A stretch of DNA of 64,000 nucleotides from Tardiphaga sp051811025 (GTDB lineage Bacteria; Pseudomonadota; Alphaproteobacteria; Rhizobiales; Xanthobacteraceae), in NCBI RefSeq assembly GCF_051811025.1, contig NZ_JBPWQE010000001.1, forward strand, positions 3,844,001 through 3,908,000, written 5' to 3'. The notes under the pieces are model-generated. The model was given only the letters and a program-made list of their open reading frames with translations, ran no database searches and was not told the DNA's origin. This document shows, in pieces, positions 8,691 to 16,208 of this stretch. The translations under genes and the position numbers were made by a program. Positions within the stretch are counted from its first letter, which is position 1. Each line of letters begins with the position of its first letter.

Positions 8691-8729
8691 AGGAAAAAAT
8701 GTTTAATGCCACTGTCCGCCCCAACACTC

Positions 8730-8851
8730 GTCATTCCGGGGCGCGTGCGCACCTTCGCGCACGCGAACCCGGAATCCCGACCTGTTCAGCGCAAAACACT
8801 TCGGGATTCCGGGTTCGCGCCCGGCAAGTGCCGGCCGCGCCCCGGAATGAC
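8730..8851. repeat. Palindromic repeat, copy 1 (122 bp)
   Basis: Perfect 15-bp terminal inverted repeats (GTCATTCCGGGGCGC at 8730-8744, complement at 8837-8851) enclose an 18-bp inner inverted repeat (8763-8780 with 8801-8818) and two short side hairpins (8743-8764; 8821-8834). A diverged second copy with the same ends lies at 9475-9600, beyond the cytochrome gene. The build resembles REP/MITE-like intergenic elements of rhizobia. It contains no ORF of its own. Confidence 0.75.
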
Positions 8852-8878
8852 CTGGAGCGGCGTATCCGCCGCTCCAGG

Positions 8879-9442
8879 TCACTTCACCCTTGCGAGAAAA
8901 TACGCCAGCTCCACGATCTGCGCTTCGGAGATCGACTGCATCACGTCAGCCATGGTCGCGTCATAACCGTGGCGGGAGTTGTCCTTGTACTCGCGCATGG
9001 TCTTGGCGAGATAATCTTCGCGCTGATTGGCGATGCGCGGAATGTTGTCGCGGCCGGAGAAATCTGCGTTGTGGCAGCTATCGCAGCGGAATTGCGAGGT
9101 CAGCGCCTTGGCGGCCTGCATCCGCGCGGGATCCCCGGCTTCGAGCGCGACAGGCTTCGGCAGCGTGGCCAGATAATCCGAGAACAGGCGCAGGTCGTCG
9201 TCGGTGAAATCCTTCACCATGTCGTTCATCGGCTCCGCGACGCGGAGCTTCTCCCGAAACATGTAGATCTGGATCAGGGAATAGGCCGGCTGCTGCGCAC
9301 CGAGCGACGGCGTGTTGTCGGTTTCGGAAACGCCCTTCTCGCCGTGACAGGCAAGGCACGGCGCGGCGCGCTCGGTGATGGATTCGGCTGAGAGTGGAGA
9401 GATGAGGGCAAGCGATAACACGATGATGGCAAGGGGGCGCAT
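8879..9442 (-). CDS. Di-haem cytochrome c (cytochrome c4-like)
   Basis: 187-residue exported electron carrier. A signal peptide (MRPLAIIVLSLALISPLSA) is followed by two haem-binding CxxCH motifs: CLACH at 29-33 and CDSCH at 120-124. The two roughly 85-residue halves each end in an axial-ligand-type region, as in cytochrome c4. It acts in the periplasm. The neighbouring sorbosone-dehydrogenase-type protein and pqq genes suggest it could take electrons from a quinoprotein, though c4 proteins also feed cbb3 oxidases. The gene is bracketed by two copies of the same palindromic repeat. Confidence 0.88.
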   Translation of the reverse strand: MRPLAIIVLSLALISPLSAESITERAAPCLACHGEKGVSETDNTPSLGAQQPAYSLIQIYMFREKLRVAEPMNDMVKDFTDDDLRLFSDYLATLPKPVALEAGDPARMQAAKALTSQFRCDSCHNADFSGRDNIPRIANQREDYLAKTMREYKDNSRHGYDATMADVMQSISEAQIVELAYFLARVK

Positions 9443-9474
9443 CGGGTTGCTTCTTTCGACTTGATTTCAAACTC

Positions 9475-9600
9475 GTCATTCCGGGGCGGGACCGGCGCCA
9501 GAGGCGACGGGACCGAGCCCGGAATCTCGATGTGTTTAACTACTTCTGGATTCCGGGTTCAGGCCGAACCGCTTCGCGGCTCGACCTGCCCCGGAATGAC
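9475..9600. repeat. Palindromic repeat, copy 2 (126 bp)
   Basis: Ends are a perfect 13-bp inverted repeat (GTCATTCCGGGGC at 9475-9487 and its complement at 9588-9600), the same as copy 1. The inner arms, around CCCGGAATC and GATTCCGGG, are also shared, but the loops differ. It lies between the cytochrome start (9442) and the propeller-protein stop (9612). Confidence 0.72.
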
Positions 9601-9611
9601 GGCAAGGGTCG

Positions 9612-11003
9612 TTACTTCGCCCCCGCCACCTTCTGCTTGCCATAGGTGATGCGATAGATCGCGCCGTTCCAGTCGTCGGACACCAGCAGCGATCCGTCCT
9701 TCATCTGCAGCACATCCACCGGGCGGCCGACATATTTGTTGTCTTCGATGAAGCCGGTGAGGAACGGCTCGACGGATTTCACCGTGCCGTCCTTGTTGAG
9801 CTTCGCGACAACGACGTCGCCGCCGAGCTTCTGCGTCTTGTTCCAGGAGCCGTGACGCGCGATGAAGATCGCGTCCTTGTAGGCGGCCGGGAACATCTTG
9901 CCGGTGTAGAACCGCATGCCCAATGCCGCCGTATGCGAACCGAGCAGGCCGACCGGCGCGGTATAGTCGGCGCAGGACTTGCCCCAGCCGAATTCCGGAT
10001 CGAGAATATTGCCCTGCAGGCAGTATGGCGCGCCAAAGTCCTCACCCGCCTTGGTGACGCGGTTGAGTTCGTCCTCCGGCACCGCCTCCGACATCCAGTC
10101 GCGGCCGTTATCGGTGAAGTACATCTGCTTAGTGGTCGGATTCCAGTCGAAGCCGACCGTGTTGCGGACGCCCTTCACATAGATTTCGGCGCCGGTGCCA
10201 TCGAGATTCATGCGGCGGATCTGGCCATGGGCCTCGTCATGCAGCACGTTATTGCCCGGCTGGCCGACCGGCACATAGAGCTTGTTGTCAGGGCCGATGC
10301 CAATGAACTTCCAGCCATGGGCTTCGTCCTTCGGCAGGTTGTCGTAGATCATCACCGGCTTCGGCGGATTTTCGAGATTGTCTTCCACCTTCTCGATCTT
10401 CGAGATCTTCGACAGTTCGGCGATGTAGAGCGTGCCGTCCTTGAAGGCGAGACCGTTCGGGCGATAGAGGCCGGAGGCCAGCACCTTCACCTGGCGCTTG
10501 CCGTCATTGTTGATGACCGCATAGACCTTGTCGACTAGGCGCGAGCCGACAAACACGGTGCCCTTGTCGCCTTCGCGCAACGAGCGCGCATTGGCCATGC
10601 CGGCCGCATAAACTTCGATGTTGAATCCCGCGGGCACCTTCAGCTTCGCGGTCGGCAGCTTGTCGGCGGCGGACGGAATCGGCGGCGGCGCGACGGGCGC
10701 GAGCTTGGCTGCGGCAGCGCCATCGGGACGGCCGATCAGCGGCGAGCCGGGCGGTAGCGCAGGCGCGGCGGCGGCAACGGCTGGCGCTGCAGGTGCCGGT
10801 GCGGCAGCCTGCGGGGCGGCTGGTGCCGGTGCAGGAGCCGCTGCAGGAGCAGCAGGCGCTGCATTTGGAGCCGTACTTGGAGCTGCTGCAGGAGCCGGTG
10901 TTGCAGGTGATGTATCGGATTGCTGGGCAAAAGCACCGCTTGTAAAGACACCGATGAACGCACCGGCAAGCAATGCCCGGCGTGCGGACGTGTAGACACT
11001 CAT
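9612..11003 (-). CDS. Sorbosone/glucose dehydrogenase-type beta-propeller protein (PQQ-dependent sugar dehydrogenase family)
   Basis: 463-residue exported protein. A signal peptide (MSVYTSARRALLAGAFIGVF... ending GAFAQ) is followed by an Ala/Pro-rich linker over residues about 30-95. The six-bladed propeller domain then runs from KLKVPAGFNIEVYA to the C terminus. Family landmarks include NARSLREGD, RPNGLAFKDGTLYIAE, VPVGQPGNN, IRRMNLDGTGAEIYVKG, TDNGRDWMSEAVPEDELN and ARHGSWNKT. Such proteins oxidise sugars or sugar aldehydes in the periplasm using PQQ. The pqq biosynthesis cluster starts 760 bases away and a cytochrome c gene is immediately downstream, which supports that role. The sugar is unknown. 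Confidence 0.86.
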   Translation of the reverse strand: MSVYTSARRALLAGAFIGVFTSGAFAQQSDTSPATPAPAAAPSTAPNAAPAAPAAAPAPAPAAPQAAAPAPAAPAVAAAAPALPPGSPLIGRPDGAAAAKLAPVAPPPIPSAADKLPTAKLKVPAGFNIEVYAAGMANARSLREGDKGTVFVGSRLVDKVYAVINNDGKRQVKVLASGLYRPNGLAFKDGTLYIAELSKISKIEKVEDNLENPPKPVMIYDNLPKDEAHGWKFIGIGPDNKLYVPVGQPGNNVLHDEAHGQIRRMNLDGTGAEIYVKGVRNTVGFDWNPTTKQMYFTDNGRDWMSEAVPEDELNRVTKAGEDFGAPYCLQGNILDPEFGWGKSCADYTAPVGLLGSHTAALGMRFYTGKMFPAAYKDAIFIARHGSWNKTQKLGGDVVVAKLNKDGTVKSVEPFLTGFIEDNKYVGRPVDVLQMKDGSLLVSDDWNGAIYRITYGKQKVAGAK

Positions 11004-11157
11004 GAATCTCTCCCCTTTTTACGGAAGCCTTCTCTGCTCGCAGCACATGAGATGCGCCGCCCCCGAGGCTTTCCGGATCGCACTGTTGGATATTTTTATG
11101 TCGCTGCGCAATCAAAACATGGCGCGCGAGCAAGCCTGTGCGGATTCCCGTAATCGG

Positions 11158-11216
11158 CTAGAGCCTTTTCGGTTCTGATCAAATCAGAACCGAGGCTCGC
11201 TTTTGTAACGCTCTAG
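11158..11216. repeat. 59-bp palindromic element overlapping a stop codon
   Basis: The outer arms are CTAGAGC (11158-11164) and GCTCTAG (11210-11216). An inner perfect 10-bp stem (CGGTTCTGAT at 11170-11179, ATCAGAACCG at 11183-11192) has a 3-base loop and is extended by GAGCC/GGCTC. The TAG stop of the DUF6894 gene (11213-11215) lies inside the right arm. It can fold as a terminator for that minus-strand gene, and it resembles small dispersed palindromes of rhizobial genomes. Confidence 0.65.
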
Positions 11217-11470
11217 TGCCGCGTCGCGGACTCGTCGGTGGCATCGAGCAGCGCTTCGGTAAACGGAAATTCGAGCACGATCTCGCCGTCCTTGTCCGTC
11301 ACTTCCAGCACTGCATTGAGCAGATCGCTCGGCGTGCCCTCGGAGCGCAACAGTTGCAGGATCATCGACCGCGCCACTTCCCAGGCGTGATCGGGATCGC
11401 GCAGCTGCTCGCCTTCTGGATCGACCACCAGTTCGTCGTTGATGCGGGTGTTGAAGTAATAGAGCGGCAT
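11213..11470 (-). CDS. DUF6894 family protein
   Basis: 85-residue small soluble protein with the DUF6894 pattern: N-terminal MPLYYFNTRINDELVVDPEG, then DPDHAWEVARSMI and a C-terminal segment with VLEVTDKDGEIVLEFPFTEAL. These proteins are abundant in Bradyrhizobium-type genomes and have no assigned role. ATG at 11470 gives the conserved N terminus. The last codons and stop fall inside a palindromic repeat, suggesting that the repeat inserted at, or co-opted, the gene end. It stands alone between the propeller-protein gene and pqqA, which is on the other strand. Confidence 0.82.
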   Translation of the reverse strand: MPLYYFNTRINDELVVDPEGEQLRDPDHAWEVARSMILQLLRSEGTPSDLLNAVLEVTDKDGEIVLEFPFTEALLDATDESATRH

Positions 11471-11761
11471 GGCAATTCTCTTGGCAGTGGATTTTGGCGC
11501 TGGCGTGGAAGACCTCGAACGACGCGAATACCCCCGAAGATGCGGCGGGCTGAATACGAATCGATGCCTCTCAATCGGAGGCCTTCGCTATCTATGGAAC
11601 GTTCTCGCCTTTGCAATGTTGCACCGCAATCAATTGTGCAATGCACGCTGACCTTACCCTTGCCACCTCACATTGTGATGACGAAGTTCTTGGCGAACCT
11701 TTGAGCAGGGAATAGAGTTGTGGTTATGCAGTACCTGACTGCAGTGAAGCGGGAGAGAAAT
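11471..11761 (+). promoter_or_regulatory. pqqA upstream region
   Basis: This 291-base divergent spacer between the DUF6894 start and pqqA must hold the pqq promoter. It contains the inverted repeat TTGCAC/GTGCAA (spaced by 11 bases, near 11618-11640) and GCAGT/ACTGC just before the ribosome binding site GGGAGAG (11750-11756). No confident -35/-10 pair is called. Confidence 0.35.
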
Positions 11762-11842
11762 ATGGCCTGGAAAGCACCTAAGATCGTCGAAGTTGCAGTC
11801 GGCATGGAAATCAACATGTACGCCTGCGCAGCGCGCAAGTAA
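11762..11842 (+). CDS. pqqA: PQQ precursor peptide PqqA
   Basis: 26-residue ribosomally made precursor of the cofactor pyrroloquinoline quinone. It begins MAWKAPKIVE and carries the invariant pair Glu16 and Tyr20 in the segment MEINMYA; these two side chains are crosslinked by PqqE and become the cofactor. The ribosome binding site GGGAGAG lies six bases before the ATG. The pqqB gene starts 114 bases downstream, behind a strong hairpin, so pqqA is likely expressed more highly than the rest of the operon. Confidence 0.97.
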   Translation: MAWKAPKIVEVAVGMEINMYACAARK

Positions 11843-11865
11843 GACTTGAGCTCAAGCTAAGTTTT

Positions 11866-11899
11866 GGGGGCGCCTTCGTCGACGACGGGCGCCCCGCGT
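11866..11899 (+). terminator. Hairpin/attenuator between pqqA and pqqB
   Basis: The GC-rich stem GGGGCGCC (11867-11874) pairs with GGCGCCCC (11888-11895). Further pairing is possible in the loop, and the stem is followed by GCGTCTTTT. A 12-bp palindrome (CTTGAGCTCAAG, 11845-11856) precedes it. Partial termination here would yield abundant short pqqA transcripts and fewer full-length ones, as known for pqq operons. Confidence 0.6.
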
Positions 11900-11956
11900 C
11901 TTTTGACGAGACGCGAATTGGCATAAATTACAAATAGCCGGATTCAGGGCGATCTC

Positions 11957-12886
11957 ATGTTGCGTGTTGTCGTTCTTGGAGCCGCGGCCGGCGGCGGTGT
12001 GCCGCAATGGAATTGCGGATGCCGGATTTGTCGCGCGGCCCGCAATGAGCGACCTGATCTGCGCAGCGGCCAGGCCTCCATCGCGGTGTCTGCCGACAAC
12101 GCCAACTGGTTTCTGGTCAATGCCTCGCCCGACCTGCGGCAGCAGGTGACCGATACGTCCCAGCTTCATCCGCATCCCGATCATGTCAGACATTCGCCTA
12201 TTGCGGGCGTGATCCTCACCAATGGTGAAGTCGATGCGGTGGCCGGGCTCTTGTCGATGCGTGAGGGTTCGCCATTTACAATCTATGCGCACCAGCGTGT
12301 GCTGGCGATCCTGAAAGCCAACAGCATCTTCAACGTGCTCTCGGACAAGAACGTGCGGCGCGAAGCCATCGACATCGATACGTCTTTCGAACCGAAACTG
12401 CAGGATGGCGCGCCGTCCGGCCTGGAGGTGCTGCCCTTCACGGTGCCCGGCAAGAGCGCGTGGTATCTCGAAGGCCAGGCGCATCCGGCTGGCGAAGATG
12501 GCGACGGCGATACGCTGGGATTGCGGATTGCCGAGAAGGCCACCGGCAAGCATTTTTATTTCATCGCAGCCTGCGCGCGGGTGACACCCGAACTGAAAGC
12601 GCGCATCTCGGGCGCGCCGCTGGTGTTCTTCGACGGCACCGTATGGCGCGACGATGAGCTGATCGCTGCGGGATTGGGCCAGAAGACCGGGCAGAGCATG
12701 GGGCATCTGTCGATGTCCGGCGCGGATGGCGCGATTAGCGAACTGGCCGATGCCGGCATCGCCAGAAAGTTCTTTCTGCACATCAACAATTCAAACCCGG
12801 CGCTGCTGCATGATTCCACTGAGCGCGCCGCATTGACCACCGCCGGCTGGCAAATCCCCGGCAATGGCATGGAGATCACGCTGTGA
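11957..12886 (+). CDS. pqqB: PQQ biosynthesis protein PqqB
   Basis: 309-residue metallo-beta-lactamase-fold protein of PQQ biosynthesis, implicated in hydroxylating the tyrosine moiety of the crosslinked precursor. The N terminus MLRVVVLGAAAGGGVPQWNC and the cysteine pair CGCRICRAAR are PqqB hallmarks. LTNGEVDAVAGLLSMREG, DGTVWRDDEL and GHLSMSG are further conserved positions. Length is typical. It is cytoplasmic. Its stop overlaps the pqqC start (ATGNNNTGA-type, 12883-12886), so translation is coupled. Confidence 0.96.
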   Translation: MLRVVVLGAAAGGGVPQWNCGCRICRAARNERPDLRSGQASIAVSADNANWFLVNASPDLRQQVTDTSQLHPHPDHVRHSPIAGVILTNGEVDAVAGLLSMREGSPFTIYAHQRVLAILKANSIFNVLSDKNVRREAIDIDTSFEPKLQDGAPSGLEVLPFTVPGKSAWYLEGQAHPAGEDGDGDTLGLRIAEKATGKHFYFIAACARVTPELKARISGAPLVFFDGTVWRDDELIAAGLGQKTGQSMGHLSMSGADGAISELADAGIARKFFLHINNSNPALLHDSTERAALTTAGWQIPGNGMEITL

Positions 12887-13689
12887 ATGCCCCAAGTGCA
12901 AACACAATCGCTGCAAACACGATCGGCGACAACGCCATTTCCGCCTATTCGATTTCGCCAGGGGTGCCGCTGGACAATGCCGCGCAACTCGAAGAGACGC
13001 TGCGTCATATCGGCGCGACGCGCTATCACAGCCTGCATCCGTTCCATAAGTTGCTGCATGGCGGCAAACTCAACAAGGGCCAGGTGCAGGCCTGGGCGCT
13101 GAACCGCTACTATTATCAGAGCACGATCCCCATCAAGGACGCCGTGGTGATCTCTCGTTTCCGCGACCGCGCGACGCGGCTGGAATGGCGACACCGCATC
13201 GAGGATCACGACGGTGATACCGGCGCAGAAGGCGGTATCGAGCGCTGGCTGAAGCTGACCGAAGGGCTTGGCCTCGATTCAGCCTATGTGGAATCCACCG
13301 AAGGCATCCTGCCGGCGACGCGTTTCGCCGTGGAGGCCTATGTGCATTTCGTGCGCGACAGAACGCCGCTCGAAGCCATCGCCTCGTCGCTGACGGAACT
13401 GTTCGCGCCCAACCTGCATGAAGAACGCATTTCCGGCATGCTAAAGCACTATGACTTCGTCAATCCGGACATCATGAGCTATTTCAGCCGCCGCCTGACC
13501 CAGGCGCCGCGCGATGCCGGCTTTGCGCTGGATTACGTCAAGCAGCACGCCACCACGCCGGCCGAGCGCCGCGCGGTTTGCAATGCACTGATCTTCAAGA
13601 CCAATGTGTTGTGGGTGCAGCTCGATGCGCTGTATCATGCCTATGTCGATGGCCATGTGCCGCCGGGCGCGTTCGTCCCGGCAAAGTAA
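12883..13689 (+). CDS. pqqC: Pyrroloquinoline-quinone synthase PqqC
   Basis: 268-residue cofactor-free oxidase that catalyses the last step, an eight-electron oxidation and ring closure giving PQQ. All-helical PqqC/TenA-type fold. Conserved segments include YHSLHPFHKLLHGGKLNKGQVQAW, NRYYYQSTIPIKDA, RIEDHDGD and LFAPNLHEERI. The N-terminal 30 residues are low-complexity and extend beyond the usual start, so a later initiation is conceivable, but the four-base overlap with pqqB supports 12883. It is a stand-alone gene, not a pqqCD fusion as in Methylobacterium. Confidence 0.96.
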   Translation: MNAPSANTIAANTIGDNAISAYSISPGVPLDNAAQLEETLRHIGATRYHSLHPFHKLLHGGKLNKGQVQAWALNRYYYQSTIPIKDAVVISRFRDRATRLEWRHRIEDHDGDTGAEGGIERWLKLTEGLGLDSAYVESTEGILPATRFAVEAYVHFVRDRTPLEAIASSLTELFAPNLHEERISGMLKHYDFVNPDIMSYFSRRLTQAPRDAGFALDYVKQHATTPAERRAVCNALIFKTNVLWVQLDALYHAYVDGHVPPGAFVPAK

Positions 13690-13699
13690 GAAGGCAACG

Positions 13700-14020
13700 A
13701 TGACGGAGTTGCGCAGCAATCGTCGGATCAGCGTCAGCGAGGCCAGCAAGCCGATCTTGCCGCGCCACGCCAGGCTGAAGTTCGACGAGACGCGCCAGCG
13801 CTGGGTGATCCTGGCGCCGGAGCGCGTGCTGGCGCCGGACGATATTGCCGTTGAAATCCTGCAGCTTTGCGATGGCGAACGCAGCGTCGCCGATATCATC
13901 GATCTCCTGGTGGCCAAATATGCCGCGCCGCGCGACGCCATTGGCACCGATGTCATCGCCATGCTGCAGGACCTCGCCGACAAGGGCTTTCTCACGCAGG
14001 CGCGGGAGAAGACAGCATGA
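13700..14020 (+). CDS. pqqD: PQQ biosynthesis peptide chaperone PqqD
   Basis: 106-residue PqqA-binding chaperone (RiPP recognition element) that presents the precursor to PqqE. The RRE core spans about residues 25-100: RLKFDETRQRWVILAPERV, ILQLCDGERSVADIIDLL and DVIAMLQDLADKGFL. ATG at 13700 is preceded by AAGAAGG (13688-13694). It lies between pqqC (10-base gap) and pqqE (four-base overlap). The roughly 15-residue leader before the domain is not conserved in sequence, as usual. Confidence 0.94.
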   Translation: MTELRSNRRISVSEASKPILPRHARLKFDETRQRWVILAPERVLAPDDIAVEILQLCDGERSVADIIDLLVAKYAAPRDAIGTDVIAMLQDLADKGFLTQAREKTA

Positions 14021-15231
14021 GCCCCACCCTCACCGACGCCAGCCCCGTCTTCACCGATCCCGCCGACAGTCTCGCGATCATGGAGCGCACGCGCTCGACC
14101 GCTGAGACCTTCGGCATTCCCCTCGCCGTGCTGGCCGAACTCACCCATCGCTGCCCGCTGCAATGTCCATATTGCTCCAATCCCGTGGAGCTCGATCGCG
14201 GCAGCACCGAGCTGACCACCGACGAATGGAAGAAGGTGCTGTCCGAGCTTGCCGAAATCGGCGTGCTGCAGATCCACTTCTCCGGCGGCGAGCCGACCGC
14301 GCGCAAGGACATCGTCGAGCTGGTGCAGCACGCGACGGATGTGGGCCTGTATTCCAATCTCATCACCTCGGCGGTGCTGCTGACGCGCGACAAGCTCTCC
14401 GCGCTCGCCGATGCCGGGCTATGCCATGTGCAGATCAGCTTCCAGGGCAATGAGCCCGTGGTGGCCGACCGCGTCGGCGGCTATCGCAATGGCCACGCGA
14501 AGAAGCTCGAAGTCGCCAAATGGACGCGCGAGCTCGATCTACCGCTGACCGTGAACGCGGTGATGCACCGGCAGAACCTGCATCAACTCGCCGACATCAT
14601 CCAGATGGCCGTCGATCTCGATGCCGATCGGTTGGAAGTCGCCAATGTGCAGTATTACGGCTGGGCGCTGAAGAACCGCGCCGCGTTGATGCCGACGATC
14701 GACCAGATCGACGAGACCAGCCGCATCGTCGAGGATGCGCAGGTGCGCCTGAAGGGCATTCTCGATATCGACTATGTCGTCCCGGACTATTACGCGCTAC
14801 GGCCGAAGAAGTGCATGGGCGGCTGGGGCCGTCAGTTCTTCAACATCTCTCCATCAGGCAAGATCCTGCCCTGCCATGCCGCGGAGACCATCACCGGGAT
14901 GGAATTCGAATCCGTGCGCTCCAATCATTCGATCGCCTGGATCTGGCAGAACTCCGAAGCCTTCAACCGCTATCGCGGCACCGGCTGGATGCCCGAGCCG
15001 TGCCGGAGCTGCGAGTTCAAGGAAGTGGATTTCGGCGGCTGCCGCTGCCAGGCCTTCGCGCTGACCGGCGATGCCGGGAATACCGACCCCGCCTGCACGC
15101 TGTCGCCCCGGCACGAGGAGATCTTCAAACTGGCCGAGACGGAATCCACTGAGGGCCGCGACCGCTTCATCTATCGCAACTTCAACGGCGGCACGCTGGA
15201 GCCGGATGCGGACCACGTTCATGGCCGCTGA
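14017..15231 (+). CDS. pqqE: PqqA peptide cyclase PqqE (radical SAM)
   Basis: 404-residue radical S-adenosylmethionine enzyme that forms the carbon-carbon bond between Glu16 and Tyr20 of PqqA. The CxxxCxxC cluster motif is at Cys46, Cys50 and Cys53 (HRCPLQCPYC). The SAM-binding HFSGGEPTARKD follows. The C-terminal SPASM domain has the cysteines of CHAAETI, CRSCEF and GGCRC that hold auxiliary iron-sulfur clusters. ATG at 14017 overlaps the pqqD stop (ATGA). The 3' end overlaps the peptidase gene by about 11 bases. Confidence 0.96.
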   Translation: MSPTLTDASPVFTDPADSLAIMERTRSTAETFGIPLAVLAELTHRCPLQCPYCSNPVELDRGSTELTTDEWKKVLSELAEIGVLQIHFSGGEPTARKDIVELVQHATDVGLYSNLITSAVLLTRDKLSALADAGLCHVQISFQGNEPVVADRVGGYRNGHAKKLEVAKWTRELDLPLTVNAVMHRQNLHQLADIIQMAVDLDADRLEVANVQYYGWALKNRAALMPTIDQIDETSRIVEDAQVRLKGILDIDYVVPDYYALRPKKCMGGWGRQFFNISPSGKILPCHAAETITGMEFESVRSNHSIAWIWQNSEAFNRYRGTGWMPEPCRSCEFKEVDFGGCRCQAFALTGDAGNTDPACTLSPRHEEIFKLAETESTEGRDRFIYRNFNGGTLEPDADHVHGR

Positions 15232-16198
15232 TGTCCCCGCCCCGGTGAATGCGGACCTGTTTGCGCCGCTGACCTCGGAACATCTCGATGTCGGCGACGG
15301 CCACGCAATCCATGTGGAGAGCGTCGGCCGCAGGGATGGCATTGCCGCGGTCTATCTGCATGGCGGCCCCGGCTCCGGCTGCCAGCCCGATCACCGCCGG
15401 CTATTCGATCCGCAGCGCTTTCACACTGTTCTGTTCGACCAACGCGGCGCCGGCCGCAGCAAGCCCAGAGGCCTGCGCGAGGCGAATACGCTGCCGCATC
15501 TGATCGCGGACATGGAAACGATCCGACAGACATTCGGCTTCGACAAATGGCTCGTGGTCGGCGGCTCCTGGGGGGCGACGCTGGCGCTCGCCTATGCGCA
15601 GGCCCATCCGAACCGCGTAACCGGCATCGTGCTGCGCGCAACGTTTCTCGGGACGCGGGAAGAATTGCACGATGTCTTCAACACCATGCTGCCGCGGCAT
15701 TATCCCGGCCTGCATGGAGATTTCCTGAGCGCGCTTCCCGAAACCGAGCGCGCCGATCCGCTGCCGAACTTCTATCGCCGCATTCTCGATGCCGATCCGG
15801 CCGTGCATGTCCCGGCAATCCGCGCCTGGGGCAGCACCGAAGCCATCCTGTCGGAAATCGCGCCGAAGCGCACGCGGCTCGACCGCGCTGAACTCGGCAA
15901 CACGACAAGGCCGATGCCGGCGACACCGGCGATGGAAGCGCATTACTTCAAGCACGACTGCTTCATGCGGCCGCAGCAGCTCATGGAAGACGCCGGCAAA
16001 CTTGCCGGCATTCCCGGCGTCATCATTCAGGGCCGTTACGACTTCCTCTGCCCGCCCGCGACATCGCACGCCCTGGCCACGCGCTGGCAGGATGCGGAGG
16101 TGCGCATTGTTGAAGGCGCCGGTCACAGCCTGTATGACCCCGGCATGCGCGATGCGGTGATGAAGGCCATCGCCGATGTCGCGTCGAAATTGAAATAG
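15221..16198 (+). CDS. pip: Proline iminopeptidase-type alpha/beta hydrolase (peptidase S33)
   Basis: 325-residue serine peptidase that removes N-terminal proline from peptides. Visible features are the HGGPGSG oxyanion loop (47-53), DQRGAGRS, nucleophile Ser116 in GGSWGAT, acid Asp in GRYDFLCP and base His in GAGHSLYD. ATG at 15221 overlaps pqqE by 11 bases. An in-frame ATG at 15206 preceded by GGAG (spacing four) is an alternative start. Co-transcription with pqqE suggests it could take part in trimming the crosslinked PqqA peptide, since no pqqF-type M16 peptidase is in the window. That role is inference. Confidence 0.88.
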   Translation: MAADVPAPVNADLFAPLTSEHLDVGDGHAIHVESVGRRDGIAAVYLHGGPGSGCQPDHRRLFDPQRFHTVLFDQRGAGRSKPRGLREANTLPHLIADMETIRQTFGFDKWLVVGGSWGATLALAYAQAHPNRVTGIVLRATFLGTREELHDVFNTMLPRHYPGLHGDFLSALPETERADPLPNFYRRILDADPAVHVPAIRAWGSTEAILSEIAPKRTRLDRAELGNTTRPMPATPAMEAHYFKHDCFMRPQQLMEDAGKLAGIPGVIIQGRYDFLCPPATSHALATRWQDAEVRIVEGAGHSLYDPGMRDAVMKAIADVASKLK

Positions 16199-16208
16199 GA
16201 CTTCTGGA

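Noticed and set aside
8676..9391. Plus-strand open frames running through the repeat at 8730-8851 and the cytochrome gene
   Set aside because: They cross palindromic repeat DNA and run antisense to a gene with two CxxCH motifs and a signal peptide.
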